Assembly (NCBI GenBank): GCA_965216955.1
Contig: CBDCGV010000009.1
Coordinates: 214,290 to 278,289 of the forward strand
Direction of reading: 5' to 3'
DNA length: 64,000 nucleotides
Source of the DNA: CBDCGV01 sp965216955
Lineage (GTDB): Bacteria > Bacteroidota > Bacteroidia > Chitinophagales > JADIYW01
In this document: positions 26,334 to 36,018 of the stretch, in pieces
Layout of the letters: every line of letters starts with the position of its first letter
Numbering within the stretch: position 1 is the first letter of the stretch
The notes under the pieces: model-generated
The model's input: only the letters and a program-made list of their open reading frames with translations
What the model was told of the DNA's origin: nothing
The model's database searches: none
Made by a program: the position numbers and the translations under genes

Positions 26334-26684
26334 ATGACGGCTTTAACTATAGATGAGAACGTGTTATTACTAAAAAAGAATGAGAAAGAAACCATTAAAT
26401 TGGATTACGAAGTATTGAGGAGATCTGTACTTATTTTAAGAGCCGTAAATCATCATCTGAGGCAGCAAATGATTCAACTTTTAGAAGAGGAAGACAAGTT
26501 AACAGTTACAGAGATTTACATCAAACTAAGGCTAGAGCAATCTGTCGCATCACAACATTTAGCAATTTTAAGAAGAGCAGGTGTTGTTGATACCGAAAGA
26601 GAAGGGAAATATATTTATTACACACTAGATAAAGATCGAATCGGAGAAATTTCTTCTTTTATAGAAGAATTGGTGCAAAAATAA
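26334..26684 (+). CDS. ArsR-fold winged-helix regulator, no metal-site cysteines (copy 1)
   Basis: About 116 residues from the ATG at 26334; the frame extends to a TTG at 26310. LRAVNHHLRQQMIQLLEEE, the recognition helix region EQSVASQHLAILRRAGVV and the wing REGKYIYYTLD place it in the ArsR superfamily. It contains no Cys, so it cannot use the classical metal sites. It is related to the next gene (same YEQS/LEQS and REGK blocks). Function unknown; a role in growth or stress signalling would be speculation. Confidence 0.82.
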   Translation: MTALTIDENVLLLKKNEKETIKLDYEVLRRSVLILRAVNHHLRQQMIQLLEEEDKLTVTEIYIKLRLEQSVASQHLAILRRAGVVDTEREGKYIYYTLDKDRIGEISSFIEELVQK

Positions 26685-26834
26685 ATCTTAAAAATCAAAA
26701 TACATACTTTTAGAATTAACCCCTCTTTTATAAAGACAATAAGTTTTAAGACCCCCAATTTTATATTTTATTAACATCATATAAAACCTTTCAATATTTT
26801 TTATAATTATCTATGTGTATTATAATTTGTATTG

Positions 26835-27167
26835 ATGTTGCAAACCAAAGGAGAACTCGAAAAACTAGATAGATCGATTAAGGTTTTAAGAGCATTATCA
26901 CACAAATTAAGAATAAGATTGTTGAATTTTATTCATCAAAATGGCCCTGTAAGTGTTTACGAAATTTTTACCACACTCAACTACGAACAATCTATTACCT
27001 CTCAAAATTTAAGAATCCTTAGAGAAGCTGATCTTGTAATAACACAGAGAGAAGGCAAAGTAATATACTATTTACCCAACAATAAACGTCTAATAGAATT
27101 AGGAGACCTTATCGTAAGCTTTGACCAAAAGACACTTGACAACAGAAAAAAGACCAAAAAGAAATAA
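26835..27167 (+). CDS. ArsR-fold winged-helix regulator, no metal-site cysteines (copy 2)
   Basis: About 110 residues from the ATG at 26835. LRALSHKLRIRLLNFIHQ, YEQSITSQNLRILREADLV and REGKVIYYLPNN mirror the preceding gene, so the two are probably ancient tandem duplicates. It has no Cys and ends in a basic tail (RKKTKKK). The 150-base gap between the pair is AT-rich and may hold a separate promoter. It is 74 bases upstream of polA on the same strand. Confidence 0.82.
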   Translation: MLQTKGELEKLDRSIKVLRALSHKLRIRLLNFIHQNGPVSVYEIFTTLNYEQSITSQNLRILREADLVITQREGKVIYYLPNNKRLIELGDLIVSFDQKTLDNRKKTKKK

Positions 27168-27241
27168 CAGTTTTAAACGATTAGCATCAAATAAACTTCC
27201 AACAATTTAGGGGATTTACTTCTATTCCGTTATTTTTAGGA

Positions 27242-30022
27242 ATGCAAGAAAAAGAAACGCTATACCTCTTTGATGCTTATGCACTTATATATAGAGCTTA
27301 TTTCGCTATGAGTAAAAATCCTTTGATTAACAGTAAAGGATTTAACACTTCTGCAATTTCGGGATTTACCAATTCACTATTTGAAATTTTGACGAAATAC
27401 AATCCCAATTATGCAGCTGTTGTTTTTGATGCTCCCTCAACAACAGATAGAAAGGCAGAATATGATTTTTATAAAGCAAATAGACAGTCTATGCCAGAAG
27501 ACATTGCAGTATCTATACCTTATATAAAATCTATCATTGAAGGATTCAATATTCCGATAATACAATTAGATGGATATGAAGCTGATGATTTAATTGGAAC
27601 AATTGCTAAAAAAGTGGATAAGACCATTGATGTCTATATGGTTACTCCTGATAAAGATTTTGCTCAATTGGTAGATAAAAATATATTCATCCATAAGCCA
27701 CCATATATGGGTAAAGGTCATGAAATTTTGGGCGTAGATGAAATAAAGAAAAAATGGGAAGTTGAAAATCCTTTACAAGTCATAGATATTTTAGGGTTAT
27801 GGGGAGATGCAGTTGATAATATTCCAGGAATTCCTGGTGTTGGTGAAAAAACAGCTAAAAAGTTTGTCAAAGCATATGGAAGTATAGAAGGACTGTATAA
27901 AAATACAGAACAATTAAAAGGAAAAATGAAAGAAAAAGTTATCGAAAATGAAGAGATGGCTTTTATATCTAAACAACTGGCAACTATAATTATTGATGCA
28001 CCTATTCAATTCGATAAAAAAACTTTTAGAATTTCTAAGCCCAATAAAAAGAAACTGGAAGAACTATTTATAGAGTTAGAGTTTAGAACACTTGGAAAAA
28101 GAATTATTGGTGATAGCTACAAATTTATCGGAACTGTAAAAACCAACCAACCTACGCTATTTGATACTTCAAACGACAACCAAAATGAAACAGCCGTTCT
28201 AATCGAAGAAAAAAATATAGATACCGTTGACCACAATTACTCTTGTGTTGACAATGAGAAAGAAATTACAAAGCTATTTGAAAAGCTAAATGCGGCTTCC
28301 GCCATTTGCTTTGATACAGAAACTACTGGGCTTAATGCCTTAACCAATGAACTTGTGGGACTGTCTTTTAGTATAAAATCTTTTGAAGCCTACTATATTC
28401 CATACCATTCTTCGAGCAAAGACCTTCAAGAAAAAATAATTGAACTAACAAAAAAGCTCTTAGAAAATAAGACGATCACTAAAATTGGACAAAATTTAAA
28501 ATATGACATTTTAGTACTTAGAAAATATGGAATATATGTTCATGAGCCTTATTTTGATACGATGCTAGCGCATTATGTTTTAAAACCTGATAGCAGGCAT
28601 AATATGAATATTCTTGCTGAAGACTATTTAGGCTACTCCCCTATTTCTATAGAAACGCTTATTGGGAAAAAAGGCCCAAAACAAAAAAACATGAGGGATG
28701 TTCCAATCAATGAAATCACTCCTTATGCATGTGAAGATGCAGATATCACCTATCAATTATATGAAGCACTCAACAAAGAAATAAAAGACCAACCTGTTGA
28801 AACAGTTTTTAAAAATGTTGAACTTCCATTAATTAATGTACTTGCTGATATGGAAGAGGCTGGCATTACCATAAATAAAACCTTCTTAGATGAATATTCT
28901 AAAAAACTAAATGAGGAATTGCTCATCTTAAAATCCGATATCTATACTTTATCAGGTGCTGAGTTTAATTTAGACTCTCCCAAACAATTGGGAAATATAC
29001 TCTTCGAAAGAATGGACATAAAATATGTAGGGAAAAAGACAAAAACAGGGCAATTCTCAACTAGTGAAGATACATTACTCAAACTTGAAGAAGCCCACGA
29101 AATTATTCCTAAAATTCTTAGTTATAGACAAATTACAAAGCTTAAGTCCACTTATGTAGATGCACTTCCCCTGCTTATAAATAAAAATACCAACAAAATC
29201 CACACAACTTTCAATCAGTCTGTTGCAGCCACAGGACGTCTAAGTTCAGTAAATCCCAATTTGCAGAATATTCCTATTAGGACTGAAAGAGGAAGAAAGA
29301 TAAGAGAAGCATTTATAGCTTCAAAAGATCGACTTTTTTTTGCTGCTGATTATTCCCAGATAGAACTTAGAATCATTGCCTCAATAAGCGAAGACAAACG
29401 TATGATTGAGGCATTTTCAAATAACCTTGATATTCATTCCTCTACTGCAGCTAATGTTTTTGGTGTGTCCCTTGAAAATGTAACAAGGGAAATGCGTAGA
29501 AAAGCAAAAGTCGTTAATTTTGGTATAATTTATGGGATATCAGCTTTTGGGCTTGCTCAGCGACTTAAAATTAAGAGAACTGAGGCAGCAGAGATTATAG
29601 AAGCGTATTTTAAACAATATGAGGGTATAAAGAAATACATGGTTCAAACTGTTGAATGGGCAAAAGAACACGGTTATGTAGAAACCATTTTGGGAAGAAG
29701 ACGTTATTTAAGAGATATAAATTCGAGGAATGCAACAGTCAGGGGTTTTGCAGAGCGAAATGCTATCAATGCGCCCATTCAAGGTTCTGCTGCTGATATG
29801 ATAAAAATTGCGATGATAAATATTCATAAAAAAATGAATGAAAAGGGATTAAAATCAAAAATGACATTGCAAGTACATGATGAATTGATATTTGATGTTG
29901 TCCCAGATGAAATGAATTACTTAAAAGAAATGGTAGAAATTGAAATGCAGAATGCTTTACCTTTAAAAGTTCCCGTTGAAGTAGGTATGGGAGATGGTAA
30001 AACCTGGTTAGAAGCGCATTAA
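27242..30022 (+). CDS. polA: DNA polymerase I
   Basis: 926 residues with three complete parts. The 5'-3' exonuclease (1-290) has FDAYALIYRAYFAM, VTPDKDFAQLV and IPGVGEKTA. The 3'-5' exonuclease (about 335-520) has Exo I FDTETTG, Exo II IGQNLKYD and Exo III YACEDADITY, so proofreading residues are kept. The polymerase domain has motif A DYSQIELRI, the O helix RRKAKVVNFGIIYG and motif C VHDELIFDV. It fills gaps in repair and removes Okazaki primers. Full length. Confidence 0.98.
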   Translation: MQEKETLYLFDAYALIYRAYFAMSKNPLINSKGFNTSAISGFTNSLFEILTKYNPNYAAVVFDAPSTTDRKAEYDFYKANRQSMPEDIAVSIPYIKSIIEGFNIPIIQLDGYEADDLIGTIAKKVDKTIDVYMVTPDKDFAQLVDKNIFIHKPPYMGKGHEILGVDEIKKKWEVENPLQVIDILGLWGDAVDNIPGIPGVGEKTAKKFVKAYGSIEGLYKNTEQLKGKMKEKVIENEEMAFISKQLATIIIDAPIQFDKKTFRISKPNKKKLEELFIELEFRTLGKRIIGDSYKFIGTVKTNQPTLFDTSNDNQNETAVLIEEKNIDTVDHNYSCVDNEKEITKLFEKLNAASAICFDTETTGLNALTNELVGLSFSIKSFEAYYIPYHSSSKDLQEKIIELTKKLLENKTITKIGQNLKYDILVLRKYGIYVHEPYFDTMLAHYVLKPDSRHNMNILAEDYLGYSPISIETLIGKKGPKQKNMRDVPINEITPYACEDADITYQLYEALNKEIKDQPVETVFKNVELPLINVLADMEEAGITINKTFLDEYSKKLNEELLILKSDIYTLSGAEFNLDSPKQLGNILFERMDIKYVGKKTKTGQFSTSEDTLLKLEEAHEIIPKILSYRQITKLKSTYVDALPLLINKNTNKIHTTFNQSVAATGRLSSVNPNLQNIPIRTERGRKIREAFIASKDRLFFAADYSQIELRIIASISEDKRMIEAFSNNLDIHSSTAANVFGVSLENVTREMRRKAKVVNFGIIYGISAFGLAQRLKIKRTEAAEIIEAYFKQYEGIKKYMVQTVEWAKEHGYVETILGRRRYLRDINSRNATVRGFAERNAINAPIQGSAADMIKIAMINIHKKMNEKGLKSKMTLQVHDELIFDVVPDEMNYLKEMVEIEMQNALPLKVPVEVGMGDGKTWLEAH

Positions 30023-30120
30023 TAATTAATATTTGCTAAAAAATGTGCAAAAGTGATCTAGTTAAATTATTTTGATAATCACGACCTTTGAAACAGCTGT
30101 AAAGCTCAAAACGAATAAAT

Positions 30121-32460
30121 ATGAAACAACTCATTACTTTGATGGCAGTCTTGGTGTTAAGCCTAAATGTTGCACATGCCCAAATGTCAAATAAGGCCAT
30201 AAAAAAGAAAGAAAAGAAAGCCAGGCAACTCTATATGAAAAAGAATTACGAAGGTGCTCTCAAAATATACAACGACTTATACAGTGCTACTAGAAAAGAA
30301 AAATATACTGCAAAAATTGCCAATGTACATTACAAATTAAGCAATTACGAAAAAGTGGTAGAGTGGTACAAAAAGGCTCCTGAATACTATAAAAAAGACG
30401 ATAGAAAGTTATTGCAGTTTGCAGAATCGAGTAAGATGATTGGAAACTTTAAAGATGCGCTGAATACATATATTTATTATGCTATTGAAAATAATGATGC
30501 GGAGTCGATATATGATAAAGCATATGCGTGCGAAAATTTATTAAAGGCACAAAAAAATGCTGTTTTATATGCCGCAGAAAAGTTACCCCCTAATACTGGA
30601 AAAGATGAAATTAACATTGCCAATTTTCGAAATAGTTTTGTTTTTATTTCAAATAGACCATTAACTTCTGGTGTTTCTAAAAAACAAGCAGATGATTTCC
30701 AGGATGTTTATATTCTAGAAAAAGAATATAATAAGTGGCTTCCTGAAAAATTACTTCTTAGGGAAAATGATCATCAATTCAATATTAGTTCAGTTAATTA
30801 TACGAAAGACGGTAATAAAGTATTTTATACAATTTCCCCATATAAAACACCCAAGGAAAGACAAAAAATTAAAAATTTTAAGCCGCATTATAGAATCATG
30901 ACAGCGGTTAATCTAGGAAACAAATGGCAAGACGTTGAAGAAATACCATTTAATTCTGATGAATTTTCATGCAAGGATCCATTTATAAGTGCCGATGGAA
31001 AAACGCTTTATTTTTCTTCCAATAGAGAAGGAGGTAAAGGAGGGTATGATATTTATTATTCTACACTAAAAAATGAAAAATGGACTCGACCAAAACCTAT
31101 TGAAGGAAATATTAATACAGAATACAACGAAGAGAATCCATACATAAGCGAAAGCGGACATTTGAATTTTTCATCTAACAAACCATTGGGGTTTGGGGGA
31201 TACGATATCTATAGGACAAACAAAACAAAAAATGCTTGGACAGAACCAGAATTATTACCCCCTCCTATAAATTCAAGTTATAATGATAAGGGCATTATAT
31301 ATGAATGGGGCTTAAACTCCGGTTTCTTTTCATCTGACAGGCCCGGTGGTAAAGGAGGTTACGATATGTATGTATTTATGCCCTTTGACTTAAAGTTAGA
31401 GGTTTCTGTTTTTAATGAGTCTAACGGTCGTTTATTAGATCTTGCGGAAGTTCAACTTTTCAGAGATAAAGTTCTTTTAGGGGAAGCACTAACGACTAAA
31501 GAGGAACCTGCAATACTTCAAGTTGGAAAGGAGGCACACTATGAAATTGTTGTAAAAAAAGAAGGGTTTTTACCTAAAACAAAGACAATCAATACTTTTG
31601 GTAAAAAAAATAGAGAAAATGTTTTATCAAGTGTTCAGTTAAAAAAAGATCCTCAGTTTATTGAGGCGGCACCCGATAAAAAGATTGTCTTTAATAATCC
31701 TAATTATATTAGACTTACTGCTACAGTTAAATATCCAAATGAAAATATAATCAAAAATGCAGAGGTTAATTTGATTAATCTCAACTCGGGAAGATTAAAA
31801 ATATTAAATACAGATAAAGATGGTAAATTCTTCCAAAAGCTTTATTTAAATAACGAGTACAAAGTCATTGTAAAGCATAATGGCATGAAGATTGAGAATG
31901 ATTTACATACTTATGGGTATGACAAGGCAGAAGAAGTTGAAACAGCATTCATTTTTGAAAAAACAAAATCTGTTTATGCTCAAAACAAAAAGAATAAAAT
32001 AGACAAATCGACTGAAAATTCTACTGCAAACAAAATTAAAGAAATAGAAAAAGGTAAAAGCAATAAAAAGAATATTAAAGAAGAAATTGTACAAGAAGAG
32101 CTTGTTCAAAATATAAAAGAAAAGGAGGATAAAACGACAAATAAAATTGAAGAAAAAGAAGTTATTGTTCAAAATAAAAATGAAAAAAACAAAGTAAAGA
32201 ATGAACCTGAAAACAATCAACTTGTATATAAAATTCAACTTGGAGCCTATATGACATCAAGCATTAAGTTCAACGAATTCAGCGACCTTGGAAGCGTAAA
32301 GTACAATAAATCATCTAGTGGTCAATTTATATACACTTTGGGAAATTATGATGACTTAGATAAAGCGAAAGAATATTTGCAAGAGGTACGGGATAGCGGC
32401 GTGCCTACCGCATTTATAGTTTGTTATTTTAATAATGAAAAAATTAGTATTCACCGTTAA
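30121..32460 (+). CDS. PorE-like TPR / PD40 propeller protein with C-terminal SPOR domain
   Basis: 779 residues. A signal peptide ends AHAQ at about residue 21, and TPR-like helices cover 25-150. A PD40/WD40-like propeller (about 165-425) has repeats such as ISADGKTLYFSSNREGGKGGYDIYY. Two carboxypeptidase-regulatory-like beta domains span about 430-500 and 525-610. A Lys/Glu-rich linker (620-695) follows, and a SPOR domain covers 700-779 (VYKIQLGAYM to IVCYF). The order matches T9SS protein PorE except that SPOR stands where PorE has an OmpA-type domain. Both bind peptidoglycan, so a wall anchor is likely. Its stop overlaps the frame of the next gene. Confidence 0.85.
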   Translation: MKQLITLMAVLVLSLNVAHAQMSNKAIKKKEKKARQLYMKKNYEGALKIYNDLYSATRKEKYTAKIANVHYKLSNYEKVVEWYKKAPEYYKKDDRKLLQFAESSKMIGNFKDALNTYIYYAIENNDAESIYDKAYACENLLKAQKNAVLYAAEKLPPNTGKDEINIANFRNSFVFISNRPLTSGVSKKQADDFQDVYILEKEYNKWLPEKLLLRENDHQFNISSVNYTKDGNKVFYTISPYKTPKERQKIKNFKPHYRIMTAVNLGNKWQDVEEIPFNSDEFSCKDPFISADGKTLYFSSNREGGKGGYDIYYSTLKNEKWTRPKPIEGNINTEYNEENPYISESGHLNFSSNKPLGFGGYDIYRTNKTKNAWTEPELLPPPINSSYNDKGIIYEWGLNSGFFSSDRPGGKGGYDMYVFMPFDLKLEVSVFNESNGRLLDLAEVQLFRDKVLLGEALTTKEEPAILQVGKEAHYEIVVKKEGFLPKTKTINTFGKKNRENVLSSVQLKKDPQFIEAAPDKKIVFNNPNYIRLTATVKYPNENIIKNAEVNLINLNSGRLKILNTDKDGKFFQKLYLNNEYKVIVKHNGMKIENDLHTYGYDKAEEVETAFIFEKTKSVYAQNKKNKIDKSTENSTANKIKEIEKGKSNKKNIKEEIVQEELVQNIKEKEDKTTNKIEEKEVIVQNKNEKNKVKNEPENNQLVYKIQLGAYMTSSIKFNEFSDLGSVKYNKSSSGQFIYTLGNYDDLDKAKEYLQEVRDSGVPTAFIVCYFNNEKISIHR

Positions 32461-32470
32461 AAAGAAAATT

Positions 32471-33145
32471 ATGAAAAGAATTGTAACACTATGTACTATG
32501 TTGTTGGCTATACTTACTTTGAGAGTTAATGCACAAGCCGACATTGCTGTAAATGAAATATTACAGTATATGAGCAAAGGAGAGCAAACAGGTTTTGAAT
32601 TTGAAATTCCGGAAGCAAATTCAAAAACGGTTACAGCTGCGTGGAAAAAACTTATGAAGAAATATAAAGGCAAAACCATTTCTTCAAAAAAGTCTCCTGA
32701 AATATTTACAGATAACGCCTTGATAAAAGATGTTAGTGAAAATACCGTTGACGTCTATGCAAGGATCATTGATTCTAAAAATGGAACTACCGTTCTTGCT
32801 TTTGTAGATTTGGGAGGCACTTTTGTATCATCCGATGAACATTCTGCACAATTTACTGCTCTTGAAAATGTTTTTAGAAAATTTGGCTTAAGTCAGGCTA
32901 AAAAAGTTGTTGAGCTTCAATTGGAGGCAGAAGAAAAGCAACTAAAAGAGTTGGAGAAAGATTTCAGTAGTCTTGTTAAGGAGAAAGAGGGATATATCAA
33001 AAATATTGAAGATGCTAAAGCATTAATTCTTCAAAGAGAACAGGATATTGTAAACAACGAAGAAAACCAAACAACAAAGCAGGAACAGATTGAAATACAA
33101 AAAGAAATTATCAATACTGTTCAAGAAAAACTAAGTGAGTTTTAA
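32471..33145 (+). CDS. Secreted protein, N-terminal alpha/beta region and C-terminal coiled coil
   Basis: 224 residues from the ATG at 32471 (a TTG-like longer frame starts at 32435 inside the preceding gene). A signal peptide ends about LRVNAQA. The mature part has a globular segment (about 20-130) and a long heptad-bearing helix rich in Glu, Lys and Gln (about 135-220). I do not recognise the family. It is ten bases after the PorE-like gene and 16 before the next, so it is probably part of that envelope unit. Confidence 0.75.
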   Translation: MKRIVTLCTMLLAILTLRVNAQADIAVNEILQYMSKGEQTGFEFEIPEANSKTVTAAWKKLMKKYKGKTISSKKSPEIFTDNALIKDVSENTVDVYARIIDSKNGTTVLAFVDLGGTFVSSDEHSAQFTALENVFRKFGLSQAKKVVELQLEAEEKQLKELEKDFSSLVKEKEGYIKNIEDAKALILQREQDIVNNEENQTTKQEQIEIQKEIINTVQEKLSEF

Positions 33146-33161
33146 CTAAAGGCATTTTAAT

Positions 33162-34274
33162 ATGCGACAACGATTAGTGCTCTGGGGAGAGATTGGAACA
33201 GATAGAAAAGCTCTAATTGCAATCAATTTTGATGAAGAAGAAAGAAAGATTTTCATCAATGCATTCCCAAAAGAGGAAATTACAAAAGAGATTCAAGACA
33301 GTTTATTTCAAGTATGGAAAAATGGAGGGGAGTATAAATTCCCCTCTAATTCTTTCTATTGGGAAGTGAATGAGACAGATGATGGTATTCCAAAAGAAAT
33401 TAAAATTCACAAGCCTGCAATTGTCAAAAGATCTTATGACATTTGGACAAAAAAGTTGCTGAGCTTAAGACATTTTGAAGCATTTCAGAAGAATCTTCTG
33501 CAAATCAAATCTCAAAGTGAACTTAAAAACAACAATTTAGATACGACATGGAATAGTGCCAAAGAGTTGTGGAATAAAATTCTCAGTGCTCATAATGAAA
33601 CCCTTTTAATAAAAGAACATAAAGAACTTCTTAAGCTCAATATCGACGATGTCTTTAATGCGCTCAAGGCAAAAAAAAGATTGAATAAAGAAAATGATTT
33701 TCAATTTAGCCTTACCAATTTTAAAGCACTAAATAAAAAATTGGACACTTGTGCAGAAAGATTGATCTATCCAAAAGAATGGAATAAAACCTTTAACACT
33801 CTAAGAGAAATCCAGCAAGAAGTGAATGACCTCCCCTTTATGATCAAGCATGAAAGACAACTTAGAAAAAGAATAAATGAAATATTTAAAGATTTTAAGA
33901 AATACAAGCAAACAGAAAGAGAAAATCATTTAAAAAGCCGAATTAAAAATTTATCTGAAGTCATTAAAAAACTCGAAAAGTCTATATCTAGAGAGGAGGA
34001 AAATTATAAAATGCAATATGATAAGATTGTGCATTATACTAGAGGACGGTTATCCGAAAAAGAGATTGAAGAACGCCTAGCCTATATAAAAGATAAAATT
34101 GCTTCATCAAAGAATAAAATAATAGACATCACTAAAACAATTAAATCATTAAAAAAGAAAACCGACAGAAAGAAGGATCCCCAAAATGAAAAAACCAATA
34201 AAGCAATAAGTCAAAACCCAGAAGAAAATTTGGAAAAAATAAAACATAAGTCAGACTCCGTAGAAAAAAAATAA
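33162..34274 (+). CDS. Uncharacterised helical cytoplasmic protein
   Basis: 370 residues without a signal peptide. The first 100 form a compact alpha/beta segment (LVLWGEIGTDRKALIAINFD). The remainder is long charged helices with spaced Trp and Phe residues that recall DUF349 repeats (for example WNKTFNTLREIQQEVNDLPF). This resemblance is weak and may be chance. A disordered Lys/Glu/Asn-rich tail ends the protein. Third gene of the apparent PorE-like operon; it converges on the ABC permease gene seven bases away. Confidence 0.7.
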   Translation: MRQRLVLWGEIGTDRKALIAINFDEEERKIFINAFPKEEITKEIQDSLFQVWKNGGEYKFPSNSFYWEVNETDDGIPKEIKIHKPAIVKRSYDIWTKKLLSLRHFEAFQKNLLQIKSQSELKNNNLDTTWNSAKELWNKILSAHNETLLIKEHKELLKLNIDDVFNALKAKKRLNKENDFQFSLTNFKALNKKLDTCAERLIYPKEWNKTFNTLREIQQEVNDLPFMIKHERQLRKRINEIFKDFKKYKQTERENHLKSRIKNLSEVIKKLEKSISREEENYKMQYDKIVHYTRGRLSEKEIEERLAYIKDKIASSKNKIIDITKTIKSLKKKTDRKKDPQNEKTNKAISQNPEENLEKIKHKSDSVEKK

Positions 34275-34280
34275 ACTATT

Positions 34281-35090
34281 TCACTTTAAATCACTTCGCA
34301 ATAATAGCAGATACGATAAAACAGTAAATACTGCTATATAAACAAAAGCCAAAATGAAGTTACTATATGCCCCTAATACTATAAGATCCGTAATATTTGC
34401 ATTAGGAATCGCTTCTATTTTAAGATCTTTATCAAATTGAGTAAGCCCCCAAAAAATGCTTATAGGTAGTTTTTCAGCTATTTCCTCAGAAAACCTTGCT
34501 TTAAAAAACCAATTTGGTATTGATGTAAAAAGAATCATAAAAAGAACAATAGCCATCCCTGTTTTTTTCAATAAAAAACCCAAGAACATTGCTAGTGACA
34601 AAAATCCAGCAATCTGTACAAAAAGAGCAAATAAATAGGGAATGGTATTGCCAAAAGCAATATTAGAACTTCCACTCCCTTGAAATATACCAGATAACAA
34701 TCCTATAACTGTCATAGCAATAGTACTTAATGCAGCAATGATAATTACATTCATCAATTTCCCTAAAGTAAATTCAAGCCTGCTTAGACCATCTATTACA
34801 TGCTGCCTTGCTGTTCTATATAGGAATTCATTACATACTAATACAATAATTAAAATTGCCAATAACACTGTAAAAAACTGGGCAGTATATGAGAGCATTA
34901 CCCAAATATCTGGAAACTCAAAGGGGTTTATTTGATTGTTACGGGTAACTTCGCTCAAAACCTTAAAGACATTAGCTTGAGGTATGGCAATAAAAAAAAG
35001 AGAAAAAATACCCACATATAAACCAAACAAAATCTTAAAAGACCTATTAGGTAATATTTTCCCTAGTTCTATTTTAAATAATTTTTGCAT
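34281..35090 (-). CDS. ABC-2 type transporter permease
   Basis: 269 residues, about six membrane segments and an N-terminal cytoplasmic stretch, fitting the ABC-2 permease family with homodimer topology. Its start codon shares one base with the stop of the ATPase gene, so the two form an exporter. The exported substrate cannot be predicted from the sequence. Confidence 0.88.
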   Translation of the reverse strand: MQKLFKIELGKILPNRSFKILFGLYVGIFSLFFIAIPQANVFKVLSEVTRNNQINPFEFPDIWVMLSYTAQFFTVLLAILIIVLVCNEFLYRTARQHVIDGLSRLEFTLGKLMNVIIIAALSTIAMTVIGLLSGIFQGSGSSNIAFGNTIPYLFALFVQIAGFLSLAMFLGFLLKKTGMAIVLFMILFTSIPNWFFKARFSEEIAEKLPISIFWGLTQFDKDLKIEAIPNANITDLIVLGAYSNFILAFVYIAVFTVLSYLLLLRSDLK

Positions 35091-35989
35091 TAGTCCTTTA
35101 CTATTTCCAAAAACTGATCTTCCAAAGATTTACGCTTTATAACCAAATGAGTAAGAATCACTCCCCTTTCCATAAGATCTCTATTGATATTAGCTACATT
35201 CTGTTGATCATTTACCAAACTGACTAAAATTCGCCCATCTGTAAGTTGTTCATCAATGATCTTCAAATATTTTAAACTCCGCACTGATTCTATCAATATA
35301 GTTCTATTATAACTACCAATCTCAATTAAGATTTCATCGCTTAAAATTTCATCAACACTACCATATTCTAATAAGGTCCCAGACTTTAATATCCCAACAT
35401 GGCTGCATACCTTCTCTACTTCATCTAATAAATGACTTGCTAAAACAATAGTTTTCCCCTCAGATGCAATATTTTTTATTAGCGTTCGAACTTCATTAAT
35501 TCCTTCGGGATCTAAGCCATTTGTTGGCTCATCTAAAACCAGTACTTCTGGATTACATAAGAGTGCCGAACCAATCGCTAATCGTTGTTTCATCCCCAAA
35601 GAATAAGTTTGAAATTTAGAGTTCTTTCTAGCCAATAAATTCACTTTATCTAAAATAGGATCAATTGCATTATAATTCACTCCCTTAATGTCAGCTACAA
35701 TCTTAAGATTCTGATATCCCGTTAAATATGGATAAAAATTAGGTGTTTCAAGAATTGCTCCAATTTTGGACTTCTCTGTTTTTGAAGAATCCGCACCAAA
35801 CCAACTGTACATGCCAGAATCACGCCTAATCACGTCTAATACAATCCCTAAAGTAGTTGTCTTTCCACTTCCATTTGGACCTAAAAGTCCAAATACACTT
35901 TTTTGTGGAACTTCAAATGATACATCATTCACTGCTTGAACCCACCCAAAAGATTTATTAAGATTTTTAATAGTAAGAACAGCTGCCAA
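35090..35989 (-). CDS. ABC transporter ATP-binding protein
   Basis: 299 residues with Walker A GPNGSGKTTT (about 35-44), signature YSLGMKQRLAIG (about 131-142), Walker B VLVLDEPTNGLD and the switch His in ASHLLDEVE. A C-terminal extension of about 80 residues follows the nucleotide-binding domain, as in the CcmA/NatA-like exporters. It pairs with the permease encoded immediately downstream. Confidence 0.93.
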   Translation of the reverse strand: MAAVLTIKNLNKSFGWVQAVNDVSFEVPQKSVFGLLGPNGSGKTTTLGIVLDVIRRDSGMYSWFGADSSKTEKSKIGAILETPNFYPYLTGYQNLKIVADIKGVNYNAIDPILDKVNLLARKNSKFQTYSLGMKQRLAIGSALLCNPEVLVLDEPTNGLDPEGINEVRTLIKNIASEGKTIVLASHLLDEVEKVCSHVGILKSGTLLEYGSVDEILSDEILIEIGSYNRTILIESVRSLKYLKIIDEQLTDGRILVSLVNDQQNVANINRDLMERGVILTHLVIKRKSLEDQFLEIVKD

Positions 35990-36018
35990 TTCAATAAATT
36001 TAAGATTGTCCTAAATTA

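Noticed and set aside
31903..32238. Minus-strand Phe-rich frame of 111 codons
   Set aside because: It is the complement of the Lys/Glu-rich linker of the SPOR protein and has no protein-like pattern.
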